Program-made: the position numbers and the translations under genes | In this document: piece after piece, positions 41,500 through 51,767 of the stretch | Numbering within the stretch: the first letter of the stretch is position 1 | How the letters are laid out: each line of letters opens with the position of its first letter | Source of the DNA: an uncultured Alistipes sp. | GTDB lineage: Bacteria > Bacteroidota > Bacteroidia > Bacteroidales > Rikenellaceae | Direction: 5' to 3' | DNA length: 64,000 bases | NCBI GenBank assembly: GCA_944321945.1 | Contig: CALUNE010000002.1 | Coordinates: 1-64,000, forward strand | Notes under the pieces: model-generated | What the model was told of the DNA's origin: nothing | Databases searched by the model: none | The model's input: the letters and a program-made list of their open reading frames with translations, nothing else

Positions 41500-43620
41500 A
41501 TGAAATCACTGTTTCGAAATACAAGCCTTGCCGTGCTGAGCCTGCTCTGCGCGGCGGCCTTCACGGCCTGTGAAGAGGACGAGACATCGAGCGGCGGTCT
41601 GGAACTCTACTACGCGACGGTCGTCAACATCGGTCCTTCGATGCTCTTCAATTCGGATGCCCCGACCTATTACGGTCCGGCACCGTCGGACTTCTCGATC
41701 ACGGCCATCACGCTCGACGATGCGGCGATTGCCAGCGAGAGTTTCTCGATCAATGCCGCGACGGGCGTCGTATCGATCACCAATACCGACGATCTCAAGC
41801 CGGGCGTCTACAAACTGACCATCACGTGCCTTTCGGGCGGCGCCTACCATACGTTCAAGGATCTCTTCACGGTGCAGATGTCGCCCGCCACGCCCGAGGC
41901 GCTGGAGGTCAGCTCTCCGACGCTCGAAATTCCCTACGCCGACCTGGAGACGAGCGAAGCCAAGGTGACGGTTCAGCCCGTCGGCGAATCGGTGTCGATC
42001 CAGAGCTATGCGCTGGTTCAGCCCGAGGGTCAGGAGTACTTTGCCATCTCGCTCAACGGCGATGTCACGCTCAACGCCAATTTCAAGGGTGAGGTGATGC
42101 CGGGCAACTACGCCCTTCCGATCACGGTGAAGACCTATGCCGGCGAGATGACCTACGAGGGTCTGCTTACGGGGCGCATCACCAGCCTTCCGCTTTCGGT
42201 GAGCTATCCGACCTCGGCGGGCCGCATCGAGACCAATATGGCCTTCCAGAGCACGACGCCGACGCTGAAGGGTTCGCCCGACGAGGTGGTGTGGACGATC
42301 CGCCAGATCCGCCCGAGCGAAGGAAGTCCGGAGACGGATCTGATCAAGATCGACCCCGCGACGGGTGTCATATCGGTCGATGCGGGGAACAATCTTCCCA
42401 TCGATGCCGTCTATACGCTGGATCTGACGGTGACGAACAGCTTCGGATCGGCCGATTTCGACGGCGCCTTCACGCTGACGGTCGTCGACTACATCGAACC
42501 CATCGATGCCTCGACCTTCGGCTACGAACCCGTTGAGGCGATCCAGGGCGGCGAATTCACGGCCGAGAAGCGTGCCGGATTCGTCGGTGACGAGGTGACG
42601 TTCGCCTTCGGAACACTGCCGGCCGAGGTCGACGGACAGATCTCGATCGACCAGACGACGGGCAAGATCACGGCCGCCAAGGGACATTCGATTCCGCTGG
42701 GCAGCTACGAGATTCCGGTCGTAGCCTCGAACCTGAAGGGCCAGGCCGAGACCACGCTCAAGCTGACCGTGGGCGAGAATCCCTACTACTTCACGACGAT
42801 CCACTACGGCAACAACCTGGGTCTGACCCCGGCCGAGAACTACGCCAGCCAGTACCGCTGCCCGACGTCGGGCGATCTGACGTCGCTCGTACTCACCCCG
42901 ACGACCGATGCCAAACCGGGTACGGAGCTGACCTGGTCGATCAAGATCAAGCAGCAGTGCTCGGGAACGACCATCGATTCGCAGACGGGTGCCATCTCGT
43001 TCACGTCGAAGGGCTTCAAGGCCAACAACGGCGGTCTGATTCTCGTGACGGCCACGGCCGGCAAGGGAAAGGTCGGCGAGACTTCGGTGACGGTTCCGGT
43101 CTTCTTCTCGTTCATCCAGGCCATGAGTGGCGTGACGGTTCACTATACGCCGTTCGTCTTCCAGGTGAATCCGCGCACGGGCGGCACGTCGGCCGTTCCG
43201 ACCATCGAGGGCGTCGATCCGTCGCTCTTCCTGATGGACTATCGCCGGACGTTCAACTACTACAACTTCAACGGTCCCGCGTCGCATCTCGACGGACAGC
43301 CGTCGGCCGGCGGATCGTTCATGTACAGCGTCTGGAGCTCCTATTTCACGAGCATCGGCAGCGCAACGGTCAATACGGGGTCGAAGGATCCGGTATCCTA
43401 CTACTCGAATGCGTCGCGACTGAGTTCGGCACTGTGCTACGTCGATCCGACGACGAAGGCACTGGTTGTCAACCCGAACAAGTGGGTCGATGCCAACGGC
43501 GTGGCAGCCAACGGCGCGATGCTGGGTCAGATGACCTTCGTGACCAACGGCAACCAGAGCGGTATCAACAACGGTTCGCAGATCTTCCCGCTGTGGGTAT
43601 GGTTCGACGAGAAATTTTAA
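41500..43620 (+). CDS. Surface glycan-binding protein (DUF4958-like)
   Basis: A 706-residue lipoprotein (lipobox FTAC, Cys24) built of several Ig/cadherin-like beta-sandwich units recognisable by repeated SFSINAATGVVSI, IKIDPATGVISV and ISIDQTTGKITA segments. A distinct C-terminal domain is rich in aromatic residues (FNYYNFNG, MYSVWSSYF). This architecture and its position before SusC/SusD match the heparin-binding surface protein of the B. thetaiotaomicron heparin locus. It probably captures heparan sulfate on the cell surface for the lyase and the SusCD complex. No enzymatic motif is visible. It starts 21 bases after the lyase gene. Confidence 0.82.
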   Translation: MKSLFRNTSLAVLSLLCAAAFTACEEDETSSGGLELYYATVVNIGPSMLFNSDAPTYYGPAPSDFSITAITLDDAAIASESFSINAATGVVSITNTDDLKPGVYKLTITCLSGGAYHTFKDLFTVQMSPATPEALEVSSPTLEIPYADLETSEAKVTVQPVGESVSIQSYALVQPEGQEYFAISLNGDVTLNANFKGEVMPGNYALPITVKTYAGEMTYEGLLTGRITSLPLSVSYPTSAGRIETNMAFQSTTPTLKGSPDEVVWTIRQIRPSEGSPETDLIKIDPATGVISVDAGNNLPIDAVYTLDLTVTNSFGSADFDGAFTLTVVDYIEPIDASTFGYEPVEAIQGGEFTAEKRAGFVGDEVTFAFGTLPAEVDGQISIDQTTGKITAAKGHSIPLGSYEIPVVASNLKGQAETTLKLTVGENPYYFTTIHYGNNLGLTPAENYASQYRCPTSGDLTSLVLTPTTDAKPGTELTWSIKIKQQCSGTTIDSQTGAISFTSKGFKANNGGLILVTATAGKGKVGETSVTVPVFFSFIQAMSGVTVHYTPFVFQVNPRTGGTSAVPTIEGVDPSLFLMDYRRTFNYYNFNGPASHLDGQPSAGGSFMYSVWSSYFTSIGSATVNTGSKDPVSYYSNASRLSSALCYVDPTTKALVVNPNKWVDANGVAANGAMLGQMTFVTNGNQSGINNGSQIFPLWVWFDEKF

Positions 43621-43629
43621 CCTAACTGA

Positions 43630-46600
43630 ATGAAATCTATGAAACAGATATTGAACCGGGCATTCGGGCTGAGAGGGGTTTTGACCCTTCTCGCCCTGAC
43701 GGTGGTCTTCGCGGCCACGGCCCAGAACAAGATAACGGGAAAGGTGACCGACGAGAACGGACAGCCGGCCATCGGAGCCAACGTCGTGGTGAAGGGCACG
43801 ACGCAGGGCGTCTCGACGGACCTCAAGGGACAGTATGCTCTCTCGGTGAAGAAGGGGGCCGTGCTGGTCTTCTCCTACCTGGGCTACAAACCGCAGGAAA
43901 TCACCGTGGGGGCGCAGACGAAGATCGACGTGCGTCTGGAGCCCGAAGCCAACGTGATGGATGAGGTGGTCGTGGTGGGTTACGGCGCGCAGAAGCGCAG
44001 CGACCTGACGGGAGCCATTGCTTCGGTTTCGGCCAAGGATGTCGAGGGTTTCAAGTCGGGATCGGTCATGGAGGCGCTGGGCGGCCAGATCGCCGGTGTG
44101 CAGATCACGGCGACGGACGGTACGCCGGGTGCGGGCTTCGACATCAAGATCCGCGGTATCGGCTCGGTCAACGGCGAGACCACGCCGCTCTATATCGTCG
44201 ACGGATTCCAGGTCGACAACATCGACTACCTGTCGAACTCGGACATCGCCTCGATCGAGGTGTTGAAGGATGCCTCCTCGTCGGCCATCTACGGATCGCG
44301 TGCGGCCAACGGCGTGGTGATGGTGACGACCAAATCGGGTAAGGTGGGGCGTCCGGTGGTGACCTACAACGGTTCGGCCAGCTACCGGCAGATCTCGAAG
44401 ACGCTCGATCTGCTCACGCCCTACGAGTTCGTGCGGCTGCAGACCGAGGCGTGGCCCGACAAGTTCGGCGACACCTACTACAAGTCGGGCAACGACGACA
44501 ACGGCGTTCCGTACCGTTACCAGACGATCGACGACTATATCGGCGTCGAGGGGATCGACTGGCAGGGTGAGACCTTCCAGCCGACCTGGTCGCAGGATCA
44601 CAACGTCTCGGTGTCGGGCGGTTCGGACAAGACGAAGTACGCCTTCTCGTTCTCGGATTTCCTCGAAAACGGTATCTTCAAGAACAGTGCCTTCAACAAG
44701 ATCACGGCCAAGATGCGCGTGAACCACAGGATCTCGAAACTGCTCTCGATCGACGCCACGGTCAACTACGCCTTTACGGACAAGCGCGGTATGGGAACGT
44801 CGGGTGACAACGGACGTTTCAACATGCTGGGTCAGATTCTGCGGGCCCGTCCGACGGGCGGTCTGCGGATGACCGACGAGGAGCTGCTCAATTCGGCGAT
44901 CGACCCGCTGGAGCTGGAGTCGTCGGAGTCGCTCTCGCAGGTGAACCCGATCAAGCAGGCCGAATCGGTGACCAACACCAAGAAGGCCGAGATGTGGGCC
45001 GGCAACCTGGCGCTGAACTTCAATTTCGGCAAGGGCTGGAGCTTCCGCATGGCCGGTTCGTACAACACGACCAACACGCGCAACTACCAGTTCTACTACG
45101 ACGGCTCGAAGGAGGCCTACCGCAACGGCCAGACCCCCTACGGTTCGACGCAGATGACGCGCGACGTGCGCTGGACGAACTTCAACTATCTGACCTACAA
45201 ATATAACCAGAAGAACGGGCATGCGTTCGACGTGATGCTGGGTCAGGAGACCTCGTTCCGCGGTACGGAGTATCTGAAGGGTCAGTCGACCGACTTTCCG
45301 TTCGACAACCTGGGCAACGACAACCTGGGGCTGGGCGCCACGCCGAGCCAGGTGACCTCGTCGCGGTCGGACAACCTGCTGATCTCGTTCTTCGCGCGCG
45401 GCAACTACAGCTACAAGGACCGCTACCTCTTCACGGCGACGATCCGTGCCGACGGTTCGACGGTCTTCTCGAAGAACAACAAGTGGGGATACTTCCCGTC
45501 GTTCTCGGCAGCCTGGCGGATCTCGGAGGAGCCCTTCATGAAGCATCAGGATGTGATTTCGAACCTCAAGCTGCGTGCCGGCTGGGGTGTCGTGGGCAAC
45601 GACCGCATTACGAACTACCTCTCGCTGACGCTCTATACGCAGAACAAGTACGGCTACGGCAACAGCCTCATCACGGTGCTGTCGCCCAAGCAGCTGCCGA
45701 ACGAGGACCTCAAGTGGGAGGCTTCGCAGAGTACGAACCTCGGTATCGATCTGGGTCTGTTCCGCAACCGGCTGAACATCACGGCCGACCTCTTCCTCAA
45801 GGATACGAAGGACCTGCTTATGGAGGCGAATAAGTCCAATGTTTCGGGCTTCAAGACGCAGTGGCAGAACGTGGGCAAGATCCGCAACAAGGGTCTCGAA
45901 CTGGCGATCAACTCGACGAATATCGCCTCGCCGAGCGGCTTCAGCTGGACGACGGACTTCAACATCTCGTTTATCCGCAACGAACTGCTGGCTCTGGCCA
46001 ACGGTAATGCGTCGACGAGTGTTCCGGCCGGATGGAACAGCGACTATACGAACGATGACTATACGGCTATCGTGGGACAGTCGCTGGGTCTGATCTACGG
46101 CTACCAGTTCGACGGAGTATACCAGTCGTCGGATTTCGTGGTCGATGCGGCCACGGGCGAAACCCGTCTGCGCGAGGGTGTCGTGGACATGTCGGAACAC
46201 TATACGAGCGGTGAATTCGGTCCGGGCGTGGTGAAGTACAAGGATGTGGACGGCGACGGCAAGATCACGACCAACGACCGTACGGTGATCGGCAACGGTA
46301 CGCCGAAGTGGTACGGCGGTATCACCAACACGTTCTCCTACAAGGGTGTCGACCTGAGCTTCATGTTCCAGTTCAACTACGGCAACAACGTTTACAATGC
46401 CACGCGCATGTACGCTTCGCAGACGCAGGACCAGCGTGCGAACATGATGGCCGAGGTGGCCGACCGCTGGACTCCAACCAATGCCTCGAACAGCGTTCCG
46501 CGCTGGGACGGTTATGTGAAGAACGAGCTCTATTCGCGGTTTATCGAGGACGGTTCGTTCCTGCGACTGAAATCGCTGACGCTGGGCTATACGCTTCCGC

Positions 46601-46797
46601 AGTATTGGACCCGGAAGTTCTATGTCTCGAAATTGCGCATCTACTTCACGGCGCAGAATCTCTTCGTGGTGACGGGTTACTCGGGCTACGATCCGGAGGT
46701 GAACATGCGGGCCTCGAACCCGATGACGCCTTCGTTCGACTGGGGCGCCTACCCGCGCAGCAAAGTATACACGATGGGTCTTGACCTGTCCTTCTAA
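43630..46797 (+). CDS. SusC-like TonB-dependent outer-membrane transporter
   Basis: A 1,055-residue SusC-type transporter. After the signal peptide (to about 31, AATAQ) comes a carboxypeptidase-regulatory-like domain (34-105, ITGKVTDENGQPAIGANV). The signature DEVVVVGYGAQKRSDLTGA (111-129) and the plug domain follow, then a large beta-barrel ending in an aromatic-terminated strand (GLDLSF). With SusD it imports heparan sulfate oligosaccharides using energy from TonB/ExbBD. A second ATG three codons in (43639) is an equally possible start. SusD follows 15 bases later. Confidence 0.95.
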   Translation: MKSMKQILNRAFGLRGVLTLLALTVVFAATAQNKITGKVTDENGQPAIGANVVVKGTTQGVSTDLKGQYALSVKKGAVLVFSYLGYKPQEITVGAQTKIDVRLEPEANVMDEVVVVGYGAQKRSDLTGAIASVSAKDVEGFKSGSVMEALGGQIAGVQITATDGTPGAGFDIKIRGIGSVNGETTPLYIVDGFQVDNIDYLSNSDIASIEVLKDASSSAIYGSRAANGVVMVTTKSGKVGRPVVTYNGSASYRQISKTLDLLTPYEFVRLQTEAWPDKFGDTYYKSGNDDNGVPYRYQTIDDYIGVEGIDWQGETFQPTWSQDHNVSVSGGSDKTKYAFSFSDFLENGIFKNSAFNKITAKMRVNHRISKLLSIDATVNYAFTDKRGMGTSGDNGRFNMLGQILRARPTGGLRMTDEELLNSAIDPLELESSESLSQVNPIKQAESVTNTKKAEMWAGNLALNFNFGKGWSFRMAGSYNTTNTRNYQFYYDGSKEAYRNGQTPYGSTQMTRDVRWTNFNYLTYKYNQKNGHAFDVMLGQETSFRGTEYLKGQSTDFPFDNLGNDNLGLGATPSQVTSSRSDNLLISFFARGNYSYKDRYLFTATIRADGSTVFSKNNKWGYFPSFSAAWRISEEPFMKHQDVISNLKLRAGWGVVGNDRITNYLSLTLYTQNKYGYGNSLITVLSPKQLPNEDLKWEASQSTNLGIDLGLFRNRLNITADLFLKDTKDLLMEANKSNVSGFKTQWQNVGKIRNKGLELAINSTNIASPSGFSWTTDFNISFIRNELLALANGNASTSVPAGWNSDYTNDDYTAIVGQSLGLIYGYQFDGVYQSSDFVVDAATGETRLREGVVDMSEHYTSGEFGPGVVKYKDVDGDGKITTNDRTVIGNGTPKWYGGITNTFSYKGVDLSFMFQFNYGNNVYNATRMYASQTQDQRANMMAEVADRWTPTNASNSVPRWDGYVKNELYSRFIEDGSFLRLKSLTLGYTLPQYWTRKFYVSKLRIYFTAQNLFVVTGYSGYDPEVNMRASNPMTPSFDWGAYPRSKVYTMGLDLSF

Positions 46798-46812
46798 AAA
46801 AGCAAACGAACT

Positions 46813-48456
46813 ATGAAAAAAATCTTATTATACGGTTTGTCGGCCCTGGGGCTGCTGTTTGCGGCATCGTGCTCCGATCTGCTGGAGGAGGAGTCGTACG
46901 TGGAGGTCGGCAAGAACAACTATGTGAACACTGCCGGGGAGGCGGAGACGGTGCTGATGGGAATTTACGAGGATCTGACTGATGAGTATATGTATTCGTA
47001 TCATCTGTCGCTGCTGTTCACCATTTCGTCGGACATCGCGCAGTGCGAAGGGAACGTGACGTCGGGATTCCGTGAGATACCGACCAATACGCACAATACG
47101 TCGACGCCACAGATCCTTTATACGTGGCAGAAGCTCTATTCGTCGATCTACGAGGCCAACGACTTCATCGAGACCGTCTCGTCGCGGATGGATTCATGGA
47201 GCGCCTCGAACCGCGAGCTGGCAACGATCTATCTGGGCGAGGCCCGGGCTCTGCGGGCGCTGTTCTACTTCGAACTGGTGCGCTGGTACGGCAACATCGT
47301 GCTGATCACGTCGACCGAGCAGTCGAAACTTCCGGCCACGGAGTACGTGCAGGCCGATCCGAAGGATGTCTATGCCTTCATCGAGGCGGATCTGAAGTAT
47401 GCCTCGGAGGTGCTTCCGTGGGCGGTCGACGATACGAAGCGTTCGTCGAATGCCTATCGGTTCTCGAAGGGTGCGGCGCTGGGACTGCTGGCGAAGGTCT
47501 ACTGCACGTGGGCCGGTTATCCGGTTCGCGACGAGACGAAGTGGGCCGAGGCGGCGAAGGTGGCGCGCCAGGTGGTCGAATCGGGCAAGCACCGCCTGAT
47601 TCCGAACTACGAGACGGTCTGGACGAATACGTGCAACGGCATCTGGGATGCGGGCGAGAGCCTGATCGAGGTCTCGTTCTATTCGCCCACGGGTCTGGAC
47701 AGCGACCAGACGGCCGGACGTATCGGCAAGTGGAACGGCGTGGTGGCCGATGCGGTCGAGGGGCAGCGCGGTCGCAATGCGGCCAACTGGAAGGTTGTCT
47801 ACACCTTCACGCGCGAATGGGAGACGCACAACGACCCGCGCATGAAGATCTCGATTGCCGACTACAAGTACGATTCGTCGAAGGGCGACGGCCCGATCAC
47901 CTACATTTCGACGGTCACCAACCCCACGGAGGACAACCTGAACAAGCAGCGTCAGCTCTTCACGCCGGGCAAATGGGACACGGAGAAGTTCGTGAATTCG
48001 TCGAACTACATCGTCAACAACGACAAGTCGAACATCAACTGGTATGTGCTTCGTTATTCGGACGTGCTGCTGCTGTTTGCCGAAGCGCTGAACGAGTCGG
48101 GCGGTTCGATGGTCGATGCGGTGGATGCGGTCAATGCGGTGCGTCGGCGCGGTTTCGGCGATACGGACCACGACCTCTCGTACGGGCTTTCGCGCGATGC
48201 CTTGCGTGAGGCGATCCGCAAGGAGCGGGCCTACGAACTCTGTTTCGAGGGGCATCGCAAGCAGGATCTGATCCGTTGGGGGATCTATTACAAGACGATC
48301 CTGAGCACGGCCCAGGAGCTGGTCGACTGGTTCTCGAATGCGAACTATACGGTGGCTCGTTTCACGGTGGAGGGGCGCCACGAGCTGCTGCCCATTCCGC
48401 AGCGCGATCTGGACCTGATGACGCAGTGCAAGCAGAATCCCGGGTGGGGCGAATAG
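46813..48456 (+). CDS. SusD-like glycan-binding lipoprotein
   Basis: A 547-residue SusD/RagB family lipoprotein (lipobox FAASC, Cys20), the lid that binds oligosaccharide and delivers it to SusC. The early TPR helices are seen in EAETVLMGIYEDLTDEYMY, and the family C-terminal segment in RDALREAIRKERAYELCFEGHRKQDLIRWG. Length is typical. It is the last gene of unit A and is followed by a strong terminator. Its specificity for heparan sulfate is inferred from the surrounding enzymes. Confidence 0.95.
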   Translation: MKKILLYGLSALGLLFAASCSDLLEEESYVEVGKNNYVNTAGEAETVLMGIYEDLTDEYMYSYHLSLLFTISSDIAQCEGNVTSGFREIPTNTHNTSTPQILYTWQKLYSSIYEANDFIETVSSRMDSWSASNRELATIYLGEARALRALFYFELVRWYGNIVLITSTEQSKLPATEYVQADPKDVYAFIEADLKYASEVLPWAVDDTKRSSNAYRFSKGAALGLLAKVYCTWAGYPVRDETKWAEAAKVARQVVESGKHRLIPNYETVWTNTCNGIWDAGESLIEVSFYSPTGLDSDQTAGRIGKWNGVVADAVEGQRGRNAANWKVVYTFTREWETHNDPRMKISIADYKYDSSKGDGPITYISTVTNPTEDNLNKQRQLFTPGKWDTEKFVNSSNYIVNNDKSNINWYVLRYSDVLLLFAEALNESGGSMVDAVDAVNAVRRRGFGDTDHDLSYGLSRDALREAIRKERAYELCFEGHRKQDLIRWGIYYKTILSTAQELVDWFSNANYTVARFTVEGRHELLPIPQRDLDLMTQCKQNPGWGE

Positions 48457-48477
48457 CCAGCCGAAACGGTACGGAAA

Positions 48478-48513
48478 ATCCCGGTCGGAGCAGTTCCGAC
48501 CGGGATTTTTTTT
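48478..48513 (+). terminator. Intrinsic terminator of unit A
   Basis: A 12-base perfect stem (ATCCCGGTCGGA with TCCGACCGGGAT), a five-base loop and eight T residues follow the SusD stop by 21 bases. Units A and B converge here. Confidence 0.92.
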
Positions 48514-48579
48514 GTGTCGCAGGATGTTGACCGTCCTCTCCCGGCTCAAATTCTTTCCGGGATGCGGGCCGCCGGGAGG

Positions 48580-49725
48580 TCAGTCGATCTGCTGCTGGGA
48601 GAATCCGGCGAGGTTGTAGCTGACGGGCTCCGTACTGCCGCCCACGCGATAGATGCCGTATTTGAAGTAGTATCCGGCCTCGTCGTTGCGGCCGATGAGG
48701 ATTTCGCGGTTGTCGACCAGTTTGCGCGAGCGGCCGTCGCAGCGCATCTCGACGTCGAGACGCCCGGGGCGGAGGATCGTTTCGGTCGTACCGCCGTAGC
48801 GGGTCCACGTCACCTCGACGGTGAACTCCACCCAGCAGTCCTTCGGAAACTCGTCGAAGGGCATCTTGCAGGCGATGGTCGAGCACTTGAACTCCGAACG
48901 GACGGGCTGCATCACTTCGGCCTTTTCGGGGTTTGCGTTGCAGCGGTCGTCCTTGTCCGAGAACCAGCGGCGGTCGGAGTTGGCCTTGATGTAGAACCAT
49001 CCGCCCGAGAATCCGAAGGCCAGCGGCGGGTAGCCGCCCTGTTCGACCTTCCATCCGGTGGGTTCTCCGGCCTTGAGCGTGGGGCGCCCCTGACGGTCGG
49101 TTGAGGCGACGGCCCGGTAGACCTTCTCCTTCCTGATGACCACCGTGTCGCTCATGGCGACGAATTCGTGGACGGGGAGCTTCATGACGCGCCCGACGGG
49201 CGAGGTGACGAGCGTGCGGTCGGGCATTCCGTGCCACTGGGCGAAGATCGTCGAGACGCGGCTGTCGAGCTCCGACGGGACGTAGACGGCGAAGACGTAA
49301 CGCCACGAGGAGCCCTGCGGACAGATTCCCTTGCCGTAGTGGTAGACGGTCTTCGTCGTTTGGGCATCGGCATAGGTCCCGGCCGGGAGCGAGGCGAAAT
49401 CGGCGCTTGTGGCATAGCAGTAGGCGAGTTCCGAGCGGCCTTTGGTCTCTCCGGGGGCATATCCGCGCAGGGTGTTGTCGTCGCGTCCGAGGGTGAAGCG
49501 GAATGATGGTTTCCCGGCGTAGGGGCGCGTGTAATCGCGGCACAGCGCCCCTTGCTTGCGGATGCCCACGGCGACCCATTCGCCGTCGATCACCTGCTCC
49601 ATGCGGGCCGAATCGGCCTGGATGTTGACCCGCTCGGGGATGGATTCCAGACTCGGGGTCTGGGCGGCCGCCGGCCATGCGGCCAGCAGCAGCCCGACCG
49701 CCCATCGTGATTTCAGTGTGTTCAT
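48580..49725 (-). CDS. PL13 heparin lyase (heparinase I)
   Basis: A 381-residue PL13 lyase closely resembling Pedobacter heparinase I (about 384 residues). Shared blocks include RVNIQADSA, ETKGRSELAYCYAT, VYHYGKGICPQGSS, IFAQWHG, GWKVEQGGYP, YIKANSDRRW and EILIGRND. It cleaves highly sulfated heparin regions by beta-elimination. His165 in FAQWHG and the Lys355/Tyr359 pair in YYFKYGIYR match the catalytic residues described for this family. A signal peptide (to about residue 22) directs it to the periplasm or beyond. The ATG at 49725 overlaps the stop of the upstream lyase (TGATG). A GTG one codon earlier is less likely. It is the last gene of unit B. Confidence 0.93.
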   Translation of the reverse strand: MNTLKSRWAVGLLLAAWPAAAQTPSLESIPERVNIQADSARMEQVIDGEWVAVGIRKQGALCRDYTRPYAGKPSFRFTLGRDDNTLRGYAPGETKGRSELAYCYATSADFASLPAGTYADAQTTKTVYHYGKGICPQGSSWRYVFAVYVPSELDSRVSTIFAQWHGMPDRTLVTSPVGRVMKLPVHEFVAMSDTVVIRKEKVYRAVASTDRQGRPTLKAGEPTGWKVEQGGYPPLAFGFSGGWFYIKANSDRRWFSDKDDRCNANPEKAEVMQPVRSEFKCSTIACKMPFDEFPKDCWVEFTVEVTWTRYGGTTETILRPGRLDVEMRCDGRSRKLVDNREILIGRNDEAGYYFKYGIYRVGGSTEPVSYNLAGFSQQQID

Positions 49726-51728
49726 CACAGTTCGTATTTGAAGGTGTAGGTTCGGCCGCCGACGCGCACGGCAACCTGGAAACGGTCGGCCGTCGAGTTT
49801 CGGTTGGGAACGATGGCGATCGAGCCCCGGCGCTCGTCATCCTCCGGGGCGATGACGGTCACGATCCAGAGCTCTTCGCCGGCCTGCTTCTCCATCTCGA
49901 CGGCATAGGCCGGACGTTCGGTTTTCTTGCGGTAGGCGTTCGAGACCCATCCCTCCTCCTGCTGGATATGGAGGGGCTTGCAGCCGGAGCTCTTGATGCG
50001 GATGTTGTTGCCGTCGTTGAAGCGGGTGCTGAGCGTTCCGTCCTTGGCGAAGGAGACCGGTGCGGGACAGAGGTTGAAGTGGATGCCGACGGTTCCGGCG
50101 GCTTCGCCCGAGGCGTGGTCGACGATCACCAGCAGACCGTCCTGCGTCGAGAAGAGGGCCCGGCGGTGGGTCAGACCCTTGTAGGAGGGGTTTTCGGTCA
50201 CCAGCAGGGTCTGTTCGGGCGACGTTTCCCAGTGAAGGAGCTTCGATTCGGTGGTTTCGAGATTGCGGTTGTCGAGCGTCAGGGTGTTGTGGACGCGGGT
50301 CTGGCGGAACCAGTTGCGCTGGGCCAGCACGGCGCTGTCGCCGCCGTAGACGTAGCTGCCCGAATCGGGGAAGAAGTTGCGTCCGCGGTGCCAGTAGTCG
50401 AAGGTTCCGTTGTCGGGCTGGTTGTGCCAGAAGGCCGGAGGTCCGGCCTTGACGACGGTGACCGTGGCATCCATGTCCCAACCGGTGCGCAGCGTGTAGA
50501 ATCCCGATTGGGGGAACTGCTGCGAGGTGTAGTCGGGGCGAGCTCCGCGTTGGCCCTCCGAGGCGAACCATTCGAGCTGTCGGTCGTCGGGGAAGACGCG
50601 GCTCCAGCTGCGGAACTGGTTGAGGAGCGAGGCCTTGTCGTGGCTCTTCGTATCGCCGAACATCGGGTTCGAGTAGTCGGGGAAGAGCAGGTTCCACGTC
50701 ACGGTGGTCATCTTGTGGACGGTCTCGACGTAGCTGGCCGGGAATTCCTCCTCGAAACCGTTCAGACGGGCCATGCCGAGGGCCTTGAGGAAGATGTCGA
50801 TGGCGGCGATGTGGTATCCGAAGTCGAGTTCGAACTGCATGCCGTCGGGATAGACCTGCACGCCGATTTCGCGGTTGAGGATCTCGATGCCGCTGCGGCG
50901 CCATTCGGGGGCTTCGCGGAATTCGGGGAAGTAGATGCCGGCGAAGAGCATGCGCTGGGCCTCGAAGAGCAGGTGATTGCCCTTTTCGGAGTAGTTGTTG
51001 AGGACGTGGTCGGCATGCTGGCGGTAGGTGCGCAGGAAGAGGTTCAGGAACCGGGGCGTGAAGCGCGACGACTGGACGGTCAGGGCGAATTCGGTCAGCA
51101 GGTCCTGCAGCCGGCGCCCGGCCTCCATCGGACGCCATGCGAAGCGGATGTTTTCGCGTTCGGCGGCGATCTCCTCCTGCGAGGCGCCGGCGGCCTGCAG
51201 CCGTTCGACGCCGTCCAGCGGATTCTTCTTCACCCAGTCGGTGTACTGGTCGATCCAGGCATCGATGTAGCGGTTGTCGCGGGTCAGGTAGTAGCACTTG
51301 GCGAGCGGGATGAACCAGTAGTGGCGGTGCAGCTGCCAGCGGAGTTCGTTGTCCTTGACGGGCCAGTACCGCCAGTCGATGTCGTCGCCGTAGAAGAAGG
51401 AGGGTTGATAGCCCTTGTGGGCGTAGAACTTGTGTTCGAGGGCTTCGTCGGCCTGACGCTGTTCGAGTTTGCTGACCTTGACGTTCTGGAGGTCGAGCCC
51501 GAAGAGGGCGACGGGCTTGCGCGTGCGGAAATACCGGAGCAGCTCCTTGTCGGCGGCTTCGAAGTTACCCTTGTCGACGGCCCGCTTGACGGCCTTCAGA
51601 CCGGGACGATCGAGGTCGAGCAGGTCGTAGAGTGATTTTTCGTCGCCGAGGGTCGGGACCTCACCGGCCAGCGTCGTGGAGCCGATTGCCAGCAGGGCGG
51701 CGCACAGCGCCATTGCGATTCGTTTCAT
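49725..51728 (-). CDS. PL12 heparan sulfate lyase (heparinase III-like)
   Basis: A 667-residue PL12 lyase of standard length. A signal peptide without lipobox (cleavage near AGEVP, 22) points to the periplasm. The helical domain contains the PL12 block YWPVKDNELRWQLHR (121-135), and the beta-sandwich has GRNFFPDSGSYVYGGD. The catalytic trio of heparinase III is conserved as Asn251 (KGNHLLFEAQR), Tyr305 (FGYHIAAID) and His435 (FWHNQPDN). It cuts low-sulfated glucuronate-containing heparan sulfate. It is the second gene of unit B, 39 bases after another PL12 gene and overlapping the start of the PL13 gene. The two PL12 proteins are clearly related but diverged, so a recent duplication is unlikely. 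Confidence 0.92.
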   Translation of the reverse strand: MKRIAMALCAALLAIGSTTLAGEVPTLGDEKSLYDLLDLDRPGLKAVKRAVDKGNFEAADKELLRYFRTRKPVALFGLDLQNVKVSKLEQRQADEALEHKFYAHKGYQPSFFYGDDIDWRYWPVKDNELRWQLHRHYWFIPLAKCYYLTRDNRYIDAWIDQYTDWVKKNPLDGVERLQAAGASQEEIAAERENIRFAWRPMEAGRRLQDLLTEFALTVQSSRFTPRFLNLFLRTYRQHADHVLNNYSEKGNHLLFEAQRMLFAGIYFPEFREAPEWRRSGIEILNREIGVQVYPDGMQFELDFGYHIAAIDIFLKALGMARLNGFEEEFPASYVETVHKMTTVTWNLLFPDYSNPMFGDTKSHDKASLLNQFRSWSRVFPDDRQLEWFASEGQRGARPDYTSQQFPQSGFYTLRTGWDMDATVTVVKAGPPAFWHNQPDNGTFDYWHRGRNFFPDSGSYVYGGDSAVLAQRNWFRQTRVHNTLTLDNRNLETTESKLLHWETSPEQTLLVTENPSYKGLTHRRALFSTQDGLLVIVDHASGEAAGTVGIHFNLCPAPVSFAKDGTLSTRFNDGNNIRIKSSGCKPLHIQQEEGWVSNAYRKKTERPAYAVEMEKQAGEELWIVTVIAPEDDERRGSIAIVPNRNSTADRFQVAVRVGGRTYTFKYEL

Positions 51729-51767
51729 GTCGATGGTTTTGAGTTTGTCGGTTATCGAGTCGTTGAA

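Noticed and set aside
41506-46200. Antisense open frame of more than 1,500 codons opposite the SGBP and SusC genes
   Set aside because: Arg/Val/Asp-rich shadow caused by GC-rich codon use; no recognisable domain, while the plus strand encodes clear families.
48580-49728. GTG start one codon before the PL13 gene ATG
   Set aside because: The ATG at 49725 overlaps the upstream stop in a typical coupling arrangement and gives the same signal peptide.
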